Shown here: piece by piece, positions 24,806-33,565 of the stretch
Position numbering within the stretch: position 1 is the first letter of the stretch
Layout: each line of letters starts with the position of its first letter
DNA from: Urechidicola vernalis
GTDB taxonomy: Bacteria > Bacteroidota > Bacteroidia > Flavobacteriales > Flavobacteriaceae
NCBI RefSeq assembly: GCF_031846385.1
Contig: NZ_JAVRHV010000004.1
Span: 267,045-331,044 of the forward strand
Length of the DNA: 64,000 nt
Direction of reading: 5' to 3'
Notes under the pieces: generated by a model
The model's database searches: none
The model's input: the letters and a program-made list of their open reading frames with translations, nothing else
Told to the model about the DNA's origin: nothing
Position numbers and translations under genes: made by a program

Positions 24806-27800
24806 ATGAAAAAAATCACCCTGTTTACTTTTATTTCTTGCATTGCTTTTGCCTGTTCTTTAGATACTGATTATAAAGTTTTGAAAACAGTAGTGAAGGA
24901 TGAAAATAAAAATTTAAAACAGTTTTCAGTAATGTCTGATACTGGAATAAATTTTGAAAATTTTATTGAGGAAACAAGAGATATGAATTTCCTGAATTTT
25001 GCAAATATTTATAATGGTGGAGGCGTGGCCGCAGCAGATTTTAATAATGACGGTTTGACAGATCTTTATTTTACCGCAAATCAAAAAAAAAATTCATTGT
25101 ATTTAAATAAAGGGGATTTTAGTTTTGAGGATGTTACTAAAAATGCAGGTGTAGATGATAAAGAGGGATGGACTACCGGAGTTTCTGTTGTTGATATTAA
25201 TAATGACGGCTGGTTGGATATTTATGTATGCAAATCTGGAGTTGAATTTGGATCGGAGTCTATGGTCAATAAATTATTCATCAATCAAAAAGATAACAGC
25301 TTTAAGGAAATGGCCGAAACTTGGAAATTAAATGACCCAGGTTTTAGTACTCAATCTTATTTCTTTGACTTTGATAAAGATGGTGATCTGGATATGTATT
25401 TGGTAAATCATAGACCAGATTTTAATAATGCTGGAGGTTTGAACTTAGAAAATGATGCTAAAGTATCGCAACTTAGTTCGGATAAGTTGTACAGGAATGA
25501 AGGGACTTTCTTTTCTGAAATTACACACGAGGCCGGAGTTGTAAATAAAGCCTGGGGTTTAAGTGCTTCAATTGGTGATTTTAATAATGATGGGTGGCCG
25601 GATGTGTATGTATGTAATGATTTTATATCTCCGGATATGTTGTACATCAATAACCAAAATGGAACTTTTACTAATGAAATTTTGGATGTTATGAATCACG
25701 TATCATTTAGTAGTATGGGATCAGATTATGCAGATATTGATAACGATTTACTCCCAGATTTGTTAGTGTTAGAAATGGCCGCAGAAGACCATGAAAGAAG
25801 TAAAAAGAACATGGCAACCATGAGTACAAGTAGTTTTAACTACATGGTAAAATCAGGCTATCATCACCAGTATATGATTAATACGTTACAAAAAAATCAA
25901 GGTAATGGCAAGTTTAGTGAAATAAGTCAATTAAGTGGATTGGCAAAAACTGATTGGAGTTGGGCACCATTGATTGCAGATTTTGATAATGATGGTTATA
26001 AGGATGTTTTTATTACAAATGGTATCTTGAAAGAAATGGGAGATCAGGATTTTAGAACAAATATGGTGGAGAAATTTAATCAGCCTATCAAACCTACTTT
26101 TCAAGAAGTAACAGAAATGCTGTCGTCTACCAAATTAAGTAATTATGGATTTAAAAATAATGGAGATTTAAGTTTCACCAATAAAACCAAAGATTGGGGC
26201 TTAGATATAAAGTCGAATTCTAATGGAGTGGCATATGCAGATCTTGATAATGATGGTGACTTGGATCTTATTGTAAACAATATCAATGAGAAGGCTCAGG
26301 TTTATAAGAACAATGATGCAAAAAACTTTATTCAATTTAAATTATCGGGTGATGATAAAAATTCATTAGCGATTGGAACTAATATTTCTATTTCTACTGG
26401 TGCCCAAAAGCAAATGCAAGAGTTATACATGACCAGAGGATTTATATCATCTGTTCAAAATGTGTTAAATTTTGGTGTTGGTTCCAATGATATAATTGAA
26501 GAAGCAATAATAAACTGGCCAAATGGAAGCACAACAATTTTAAATGATTTAGCATCAAATCAAATAATTTCATTGGAAATGCCTGCTACAGCGAAGGCTG
26601 TTTCTAATGAGAAAGAAATTGAACGTATGTTTTTTGAACCTTCTCAGTCGACAAAATTGGGAGTGTCTTACAGGCATACCGAAAGTAATTTTGACGATTT
26701 TCAGAAACAAATTTTATTACCCCATAGCCAATCTACAAACGGACCATTTATAGCACAAGCAGATGTAAATAATGATGGATTTGAAGATTTTTATGTTGGG
26801 GGTGCTGCAGGACAAACAGGAGAATTATACATTCAATTAGAGAATGCTACTTTTAAGAAAAAGCAATCTAAGGCATGGATAAATGATAAAGACTATGAAG
26901 ATTTAGGCGTTTTGTTTTTTGATGCGGATGGTGATAATGACCAAGATATATACGTAGTAAGTGGTAGTAGTGAATTTGAAGAATACAGTAATATGTTTCA
27001 AGATCGCTTGTATATTAATAATGGTGACGGCAGTTTTAATAAGAGTGTTAACATGCTTCCTAATATCAACTCAAGTGGACAAACAGTTGTTTCTTCTGAT
27101 GTTGATAATGACGGAGATTTAGATTTGTTTGTGGGCGGACGTGTAATCCCGGATAAATACCCTTTTGCACCAGAATCTCAACTTCTGATAAATGAGAATG
27201 GAAAATTTATAAATAAGACGAAGTCTTTAGCAGCAGAGATGAGAAATATAGGCATGGTAACAGATGCTGTTTTTACAGATTATGATAATGATGGAGATGA
27301 TGACTTGATGGTAGTTGGAGAATGGATGCCGATTTCAATTTTTGAAAATAATTCGGGGAAATTTTCTTTAATTGAGAATAGTTTTTTGACTAATACAACA
27401 GGGTTGTGGTTTAGCATTGCAGCCAATGATATTGATAATGATGGTGATTCAGATTATATAATTGGTAATCTTGGGTTGAATGCGAAATATAAAGTGAATG
27501 CTAAAAAGGAATTTCATATTTTTTGTGACGATTTTGATAATAATGGGACTTATGATATCGTACTTTCAAGTAATTATAATGGAAAGTTAGTTCCTTCTAG
27601 AGGAAAGGAGTGCTCCACGCAACAAATGCCATTTGTAAGTGATAAATTTCCGAGTTATCAAGCATTTGCTCAAGCGAGTTTAGTTGATGTATATGGAGAG
27701 AAAAACTTAGATAATGCGCTTCATTATCAAGCAGATATTTTAGAAAGTATTCTTTTAGAGAATATTGGAGATGGTAAGTTTAAAATTAAAAAACTACCTA

Positions 27801-28102
27801 TAGCTGCACAGTTTGCTCCAATTATGGGGATAGAGTTTTTAGATCTTGATAATGATTCAGATGCCGAAATAATTTTGGTTGGTAATCATTATAATACAGA
27901 GGTTGAAACTGTGCGCTATGACGCCTCATTTGGTACGGTGTTAAAATATGATCACGGAGAATTTAGTGTTGTAAAACATGACAAATCAGGGTTTTTCAAT
28001 AAAGGCAATGCAAAAGACATTATTGTACTTCAAAGTGAAAATGGACATTCAATACTTGTAAGTAACAATAATGAATCTTTAAGTGTGTTTAAATTGAATT
28101 AG
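24806..28102 (+). CDS. VCBS/FG-GAP repeat lipoprotein with ASPIC/UnbV domain (CRTAC1-like)
   Basis: 1,098 residues. A lipoprotein signal (IAFAC, Cys17) is followed by a beta-propeller made of FG-GAP/VCBS repeats with many calcium-loop motifs such as DFNNDGLTD, DINNDGWLD, DFDNDGYKD, DLDNDGDLD and DVDNDGDLD. An ASPIC/UnbV domain lies at about 518-588 (MQELYMTRGFISSVQN, INWPNGSTTIL), then a second propeller to the end. The protein would be a surface-exposed calcium-dependent binding protein. It follows susC-susD, as such proteins often do in marine Bacteroidota; capture of glycans or a structural role in the transporter is inferred. No enzyme active site is recognisable. Confidence 0.9.
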   Translation: MKKITLFTFISCIAFACSLDTDYKVLKTVVKDENKNLKQFSVMSDTGINFENFIEETRDMNFLNFANIYNGGGVAAADFNNDGLTDLYFTANQKKNSLYLNKGDFSFEDVTKNAGVDDKEGWTTGVSVVDINNDGWLDIYVCKSGVEFGSESMVNKLFINQKDNSFKEMAETWKLNDPGFSTQSYFFDFDKDGDLDMYLVNHRPDFNNAGGLNLENDAKVSQLSSDKLYRNEGTFFSEITHEAGVVNKAWGLSASIGDFNNDGWPDVYVCNDFISPDMLYINNQNGTFTNEILDVMNHVSFSSMGSDYADIDNDLLPDLLVLEMAAEDHERSKKNMATMSTSSFNYMVKSGYHHQYMINTLQKNQGNGKFSEISQLSGLAKTDWSWAPLIADFDNDGYKDVFITNGILKEMGDQDFRTNMVEKFNQPIKPTFQEVTEMLSSTKLSNYGFKNNGDLSFTNKTKDWGLDIKSNSNGVAYADLDNDGDLDLIVNNINEKAQVYKNNDAKNFIQFKLSGDDKNSLAIGTNISISTGAQKQMQELYMTRGFISSVQNVLNFGVGSNDIIEEAIINWPNGSTTILNDLASNQIISLEMPATAKAVSNEKEIERMFFEPSQSTKLGVSYRHTESNFDDFQKQILLPHSQSTNGPFIAQADVNNDGFEDFYVGGAAGQTGELYIQLENATFKKKQSKAWINDKDYEDLGVLFFDADGDNDQDIYVVSGSSEFEEYSNMFQDRLYINNGDGSFNKSVNMLPNINSSGQTVVSSDVDNDGDLDLFVGGRVIPDKYPFAPESQLLINENGKFINKTKSLAAEMRNIGMVTDAVFTDYDNDGDDDLMVVGEWMPISIFENNSGKFSLIENSFLTNTTGLWFSIAANDIDNDGDSDYIIGNLGLNAKYKVNAKKEFHIFCDDFDNNGTYDIVLSSNYNGKLVPSRGKECSTQQMPFVSDKFPSYQAFAQASLVDVYGEKNLDNALHYQADILESILLENIGDGKFKIKKLPIAAQFAPIMGIEFLDLDNDSDAEIILVGNHYNTEVETVRYDASFGTVLKYDHGEFSVVKHDKSGFFNKGNAKDIIVLQSENGHSILVSNNNESLSVFKLN

Positions 28103-28695
28103 CAAAATTCCATTTTTCAGACAAGGTTATTTTAGTTTCTTAACTATTCTTGTAAAGAATAAAATTGCGATTTTTATAAGGTATTCTATGAGGTATTCTA
28201 TAAAGTTTTAGTTGAAAAATTTATTTCTGCTAAAATTTAAGTCTAATAATTAAACAAATTGTAATAAATATTCCATTATCTCTTAGTAATTTATTTTATT
28301 TCAAAGAAAAGGGAATAAAAACTTATTTATTCATAATCTTAAGCCTTTATAAAGTAGTTGGAGCTCTGTGTGACGAAAACGTTTTCGTATGTTTTACTGA
28401 TGATTTATGTTAATTTAACTATAAATTGTCATCGAAAATTAACTTTAAATTAACTGTAAACTCTACTAAATTAACTTTTTAAATCACCTTTTTTTGTAAT
28501 ATTCCTATAGTTAATGCGGCCTGCGCTCTTTACAGAGTTCTTGTTGTTTGTCGATAAAATTGATGCTTATGTCGGAGGATTTTGTCGTTTATGGGATTGT
28601 ACCAATACCTTGGCCTTTGAAAGTTAACTTAAATTGTGTTTAAATGATTTCAAGTCAATTTTTTTAACTAAAAAATTAATTAAAATTAACTAAGT
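28103..28695. other. Intergenic control region before susC-2
   Basis: 593 bases with no ORF of coding character. It contains a perfect 16-bp palindrome (operator candidate, 28373-28388), a small tandem of GGTATTCTAT near 28180-28200, and the conserved susC leader at its end. No terminator is evident after the VCBS gene and no exact TAnnTTTG box was found at a useful place. Confidence 0.55.
28373..28388. promoter_or_regulatory. Perfect palindrome ACGAAAACGTTTTCGT, LacI-family operator candidate
   Basis: A 16-bp perfect palindrome centred on CG, the usual design of LacI/PurR-family operators, about 310 bases before the susC-2 ATG. A related site stands before susC-1. The LacI gene at 13507-14532 is the obvious candidate binder. 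Confidence 0.65.
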
Positions 28696-28769
28696 ATGAA
28701 AAACAATTTACTAAAGAAAATGTTTTTTGTTGCAATTATGCTCACTGGTAGTGTCATATTTGCGCAAAC
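28666..28769 (+). repeat. Leader plus signal-peptide sequence duplicated at the two susC genes (copy 2)
   Basis: Counterpart of 19577-19678; only four coding differences, three of them synonymous (AAG/AAA, AAA/AAG, GCT/GCG), plus AGT/GGT giving Ser to Gly. Confidence 0.8.
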
Positions 28770-31700
28770 TGTTACTGGTACAATTTCGGACGCTAACGGT
28801 CCGCTACCAGGAGCAAACATTGTGGTTAAAGGAACCACGAACGGAGTAGATGCTGATTTTGATGGGAATTTTACATTGGATAATGTAGCATCGGACGCAG
28901 TATTAGTTGTTAGTTTTTTGGGGTATCTAACCCAAGAAATTAATGTAGCTGGGCAATCAGTTATTAACGTAACATTAGCGGAAGACGCAAATGAATTAGA
29001 TGAGGTGGTAGTATTTGGATATACTGCTCAAACTAGAGGAGATGTAACAGGATCTGTTGCTTCAGTAGACATGGAAGAGGCTTTACAAGCACCAACCGTG
29101 AATGCTGCAGAGGCGTTACAAGGTAGGGTAACTGGTGTAACTGTTGTAACAAATGGTTCTCCAGGTTCAGCACCAAAGATTAATATTCGTGGTTTTGGTA
29201 CTAGTAACAATACAAACCCATTGTATATTATTGATGGTGTTCAAACGGATGACCCAAACACTTTAAATAACATTAACCCTGCTGATATTGAGCAGATGAA
29301 CGTTTTAAAGGATGGGGCAGCGGCTATTTATGGAGCACGAGCAAGTAATGGTGTTGTTGTAATTACGACTAAAGGTGGTGGCTACAATATGGCATCAGCA
29401 AAGGTTTCTTTAGATATGTATACTGGTTTTTCTGAAATAGCAAACTCTCCAAGTGTTTTAAATGCACAACAACATGCTGATGTATTACTACAAAGTTATT
29501 TAAATGATGGTGTAGATACTACACATGGTCAGTACGATCCATCAGGAACAGGTAATTATACAGTTCCTTCTTCAATTTTAGGATATAGAAGAGTTGTTTC
29601 TTACGACCCTATTGTATTTAGTGATGCTTTTAATGCAACAACTGAAGCAAATGGAACTGATTGGTTAGATGCTATTACTAGAACAGCACCAACTTCTAAT
29701 GTTTCATTGTCTGTTCAAAACGGTAATGAGTCTGGTAAATATTTCATGTCTGTTTCTTATTTAAATAGAGATGGTGTTATGAATCATACTGGATTTGAAA
29801 GAGCAAGTACGCGTTTGAATTCAGAATTTAAAGTGAAAGAAAAATTAAGAATTGGAGAGCATATCAATATTTCTTATTCTAATACTTTAAGCGGTTCTGG
29901 TGAAGCGATTGAAAATTCTTTCAGAATGACACCTCTTTTGCCAGTTAGAGATGACGATGGTAATTTTACGGGTGTTGCAGCCCCGGACCTTGGAAACACA
30001 AGAAACCCAGCAGCGCAATTATACAGATCTAAAGATAACTATAACAAGCGTTATGCAGTATTTGGAGATGTTTACCTTTCTTACGATATTTTAGATGAGT
30101 TAACATTTAAAACAACGTTGGCGGGTGGATTTAATACTTTTGATAGTAGAGCATTTACGTATTTAGATCCTGAGCATGGTGAGCCAATTTCTACAAACAC
30201 ATTAGCTGAGCAAGATCAAACTGCTTGGAACTGGGCTTGGACTAATACTTTAAACTACAATAAGTCATTCGGAGATCACTCAATTAATGCTTTGATCGGT
30301 ATAGAAGCTTTAAAAAATGAAAGTAAAGGAAAAGGAGTTTCGAGAACAGGATATTTATTTGAAGATCCAGACTTTTATTTATTAAATAATGGTTCAGGTG
30401 CTCCTAACGTAGATTATGCATATGCAGGATGGGATTCACTTTGGTCAATCTTTGGTACTGCAAACTATTCTTATAAAGATAAATATTACTTTACAGGAAC
30501 ATTGCGTAGAGATACTTCTTCTAGATTTAAAGGAGACAATCAATCAGATATCTTCCCATCATTTAGTGGAGGTTGGGTATTGAGTAAGGAAGACTTTTAT
30601 CCAGAAGATGCTTTCGTTGGAAGAATAAAAGTAAAAGCTTCTTGGGGAGAATTAGGTAACCAAACGTTACCAGCAAGTAACCCTACAATTAATATCTCAA
30701 GTTTGAATGAAGGCTTAGCGAATTATGCATTTAATGGAAATGCTAGTAGTATCGCTACTGGAGCATTGTTATCACAAGTTGGTAACCCTGATTTAGTTTG
30801 GGAAACATCTGTTGCTACAAACTTTGGTGTAGATTTATCTATGTTAGATAGTAAAATTGGAGTTGGTTTAGAGTTCTACCAAATTAAAACAAAGGACCTT
30901 ATTACAAGAGATTTTGGACTAATTAATTCTACAGCTATTGATGCTGGAGCGCCATTGGTGAATTTAGGAGATGTTAAAAACACAGGTTTCGATTTAGCGC
31001 TTAGCTATGGAGATGAAACCGATGGAGGATTCTCTTATAACCTTAGTGCAAATATCTCTAGTTACAAGAATGAAGTTACTGCGTTGATCGACGGTGCACC
31101 AGTTGCGGGTAGAGGAGATCTTAGAAACGGAGCAGTAACAAGAACTGAAGTAGGAGGAGAAATGTCTTATTTCTACGGACGTCAAGTTGCTGGATTAGAT
31201 TCAAACGGAAGAATGGAATTTGTTGATGTAAACGGTGACGGTGTTGTAAATGATGATGATAGAACAAATATAGGTTCTCCACATCCAGATTTTACATATG
31301 GATTAAATGCTAATTTAGCATACAAAGGATTTGATGCACAGTTATTCTTTACAGGGTCTCAAGGAAATGATATCTATAACTACAATAAAGTATTTACAGA
31401 TTTCGGATATTTCTTTAAAGGAAACAGAAGTACTAGAGTGTTAGATGCATGGACACCTTCAAATACGAATACAAATATTCCAGCATTAACATCTTCTTAT
31501 CCATTAGAAGAGTCTTCTTCGAATTCATATTTTGTTGAAGATGGATCTTACTTTAGATTAAAGAACTTGCAAATTGGATATACATTACCTGAAAATATTT
31601 CAGGAAAAATAAGTTCAGAGTCTATTCGTTTTTATGTACAGGCTACAAACTTGTTTACAATTACTGATTATAGCGGTTTTGACCCAGAAGTTGTTGCTTA

Positions 31701-31782
31701 TGACAATTTAAGTTTAGGTGTAGACAGTCGTTTATATCCAAACTCTCAAATATTTACTTTAGGTGCTAATATTAAATTTTAA
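28696..31782 (+). CDS. SusC/RagA family TonB-dependent outer-membrane transporter (susC-2)
   Basis: 1,028 residues. The signal peptide is the same as in susC-1 with one change. The carboxypeptidase-like domain (SGTISD-type, GPLPGANIVVKGTTNG) is followed by LDEVVVFGYTAQTRGDVTGS, the usual SusC plug entry, then PLYIIDGVQTDD, KDGAAAIYGARASNG and a barrel ending FTLGANIKF. Beyond the first 100 residues it diverges clearly from SusC-1, so the two importers should have different ligands. Four bases separate it from susD-2, so the pair is one unit. Confidence 0.97.
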   Translation: MKNNLLKKMFFVAIMLTGSVIFAQTVTGTISDANGPLPGANIVVKGTTNGVDADFDGNFTLDNVASDAVLVVSFLGYLTQEINVAGQSVINVTLAEDANELDEVVVFGYTAQTRGDVTGSVASVDMEEALQAPTVNAAEALQGRVTGVTVVTNGSPGSAPKINIRGFGTSNNTNPLYIIDGVQTDDPNTLNNINPADIEQMNVLKDGAAAIYGARASNGVVVITTKGGGYNMASAKVSLDMYTGFSEIANSPSVLNAQQHADVLLQSYLNDGVDTTHGQYDPSGTGNYTVPSSILGYRRVVSYDPIVFSDAFNATTEANGTDWLDAITRTAPTSNVSLSVQNGNESGKYFMSVSYLNRDGVMNHTGFERASTRLNSEFKVKEKLRIGEHINISYSNTLSGSGEAIENSFRMTPLLPVRDDDGNFTGVAAPDLGNTRNPAAQLYRSKDNYNKRYAVFGDVYLSYDILDELTFKTTLAGGFNTFDSRAFTYLDPEHGEPISTNTLAEQDQTAWNWAWTNTLNYNKSFGDHSINALIGIEALKNESKGKGVSRTGYLFEDPDFYLLNNGSGAPNVDYAYAGWDSLWSIFGTANYSYKDKYYFTGTLRRDTSSRFKGDNQSDIFPSFSGGWVLSKEDFYPEDAFVGRIKVKASWGELGNQTLPASNPTINISSLNEGLANYAFNGNASSIATGALLSQVGNPDLVWETSVATNFGVDLSMLDSKIGVGLEFYQIKTKDLITRDFGLINSTAIDAGAPLVNLGDVKNTGFDLALSYGDETDGGFSYNLSANISSYKNEVTALIDGAPVAGRGDLRNGAVTRTEVGGEMSYFYGRQVAGLDSNGRMEFVDVNGDGVVNDDDRTNIGSPHPDFTYGLNANLAYKGFDAQLFFTGSQGNDIYNYNKVFTDFGYFFKGNRSTRVLDAWTPSNTNTNIPALTSSYPLEESSSNSYFVEDGSYFRLKNLQIGYTLPENISGKISSESIRFYVQATNLFTITDYSGFDPEVVAYDNLSLGVDSRLYPNSQIFTLGANIKF

Positions 31783-31785
31783 AAA

Positions 31786-33474
31786 ATGAAAAAAGGATTA
31801 ATATATGTTGCATTGCTTTTCGGAGTTTTAGCATGTAGCGATGAATTTACTCAGTCTCCAGCAGTTGGAGCATTGAGTGATGAGGCTCTTAAAAATGAAA
31901 CCGGAGTTAATTTATTATTAACTGGTGCGTATTCAACTTTAGATGGCCAAAGAGCGAATGGATTTGGAAATGGCTGGTCTGTTTCTGGAGATAACTGGAT
32001 TTATGATGTCGTTTCTGATGATGCTCACAAAGGGTCTACAGATGATGATCAAGCAGATTTAAAAGAAGTTGAATTATTCAACTGGGCAACTGGTAATGGA
32101 TATTTCTATGGTAAGTGGGGAGTAATTTTCGCTGGTATCAATAGAGCAAATGCCGTAATTGCGTTAATTGCAACTATTGAAGAAGGAGATTTTTCTGCTC
32201 AATTAGCAGAAGCAAGATTCTTAAGAGGACATTTTAACTTTGAGTTACAAAAGGCTTGGGGTAATGTACCTTATATTTCAGATGAAAATTATGCTGCTAC
32301 AGAATTTAATCAACCAAACCCTGGACCAATTTGGGATCAGATTGAGGCGGATTTTAAATATGCTTTAGATAATTTACCAGATACTCAAGATGTGTACGGT
32401 AGACCAACTACTTGGACAGCTACGGCCTTTTTAGGAAAAGCACACTTGTATCAACAAGAATGGACAGATGCTTTAACGTATTTAGAGACTGTGATTAATT
32501 TAGGTCCTTATTCTTTAATGCCAGACTATGTAGATAACTTTAGATTGGCTGGAGATAACAGTACTGAGTCTATTTTCTCTATTCAGTTTGCTGCCGATTC
32601 TGGACAATCTTATAATGGTAATTCAGGTGGGGCATTGAACTTCCCTAACCCAGGGCCATTCGGTTCTTGTTGTGGGTTCTATCAGCCAACACAGGATTTA
32701 CTAAATGCATTTCAAACGACTGCTGGAGGTACACCTTTATTAGATACTTATAATCAAACGGATGTAACTAGTGATTATGGAATTAACAGTGATGAAACGT
32801 TTACACCATTTGCAGGAAACTTAGATCCACGTGCTGATTATACAGTTGGTCGTAGAGGAATTGACTACAACGGATATGGTGAGCATATTGGAAAAGATTG
32901 GATTAGAGCAGGATTCTCTGATATTTCTGGACCTTATTTACCAAAGAAAAATGTGTATTGGGATGGAGAATCAGATAACCAAGCAACAGGTGGTTGGGGA
33001 CAACAATTATCTGGTATTAACTACCACATTATGCGTTATGCGGATGTATTGTTAATGGCAGCAGAAGCAGAAGTTGAATCAGGAGGAAGTTTAGCTAACG
33101 CCTTAACTTATGTAAATAGAGTTAGAGAAAGAGCTAAGAACTCGAACTACATGCAGGCAACTGATGGTTCTGGTGATGCGGCAACTTATGTTATTCAACC
33201 ATATGCTTCATTCCCAGATGCAGACTTTGCAAGAAAAGCAGTTCGTTTTGAGCGTCGTATAGAATTAGGTATGGAAGGTCATAGATTATTCGATATCAGA
33301 AGATGGGGTAACTCAGTTCAGCATATGAATGATTACTTCACTAATGAAGCTCGTACAATTACAAATTTTGGAACAAAAGTAAATGCGTATACTTCTACGT
33401 TTGATTTATTTCCAATTCCAATTTCTGCAATTGATTTAAGTGGCGGAATTTTGACACAAAACCCTGGTTACTAA
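31786..33474 (+). CDS. SusD/RagB family surface glycan-binding lipoprotein (classical type)
   Basis: 562 residues with lipobox VLAC and an acidic DEF just after the Cys (SDEFTQSP). Typical RagB/SusD features: AEARFLRGHFNFELQKAWGN, TAFLGKAHLYQQEW, MRYADVLLMAAEAEVESGG and near the C-terminus FERRIELGMEGHRLFDIRRW. It is of a different SusD subfamily from the first module's protein, again pointing to separate ligands. Cognate of SusC-2. Confidence 0.95.
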   Translation: MKKGLIYVALLFGVLACSDEFTQSPAVGALSDEALKNETGVNLLLTGAYSTLDGQRANGFGNGWSVSGDNWIYDVVSDDAHKGSTDDDQADLKEVELFNWATGNGYFYGKWGVIFAGINRANAVIALIATIEEGDFSAQLAEARFLRGHFNFELQKAWGNVPYISDENYAATEFNQPNPGPIWDQIEADFKYALDNLPDTQDVYGRPTTWTATAFLGKAHLYQQEWTDALTYLETVINLGPYSLMPDYVDNFRLAGDNSTESIFSIQFAADSGQSYNGNSGGALNFPNPGPFGSCCGFYQPTQDLLNAFQTTAGGTPLLDTYNQTDVTSDYGINSDETFTPFAGNLDPRADYTVGRRGIDYNGYGEHIGKDWIRAGFSDISGPYLPKKNVYWDGESDNQATGGWGQQLSGINYHIMRYADVLLMAAEAEVESGGSLANALTYVNRVRERAKNSNYMQATDGSGDAATYVIQPYASFPDADFARKAVRFERRIELGMEGHRLFDIRRWGNSVQHMNDYFTNEARTITNFGTKVNAYTSTFDLFPIPISAIDLSGGILTQNPGY

Positions 33475-33501
33475 TTTGAATTAATGACTAAATATTGAAG
33501 G

Positions 33502-33531
33502 ACGGGGCATATTTTTGCCCCGTTTTTTTTT
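33502..33531 (+). terminator. Terminator after susD-2
   Basis: An 8-bp GC-rich stem, ACGGGGCA with TGCCCCGT, six-base loop and a run of eight or more T. Confidence 0.9.
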
Positions 33532-33565
33532 ACTTTTATACCCATAATATTATTACTCTTTTTTA

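Noticed and set aside
28180..28205. Tandem GGTATTCTAT pair before susC-2
   Set aside because: Only two short AT-rich copies with a 3-4 base spacer; within chance expectation and not near the start site.
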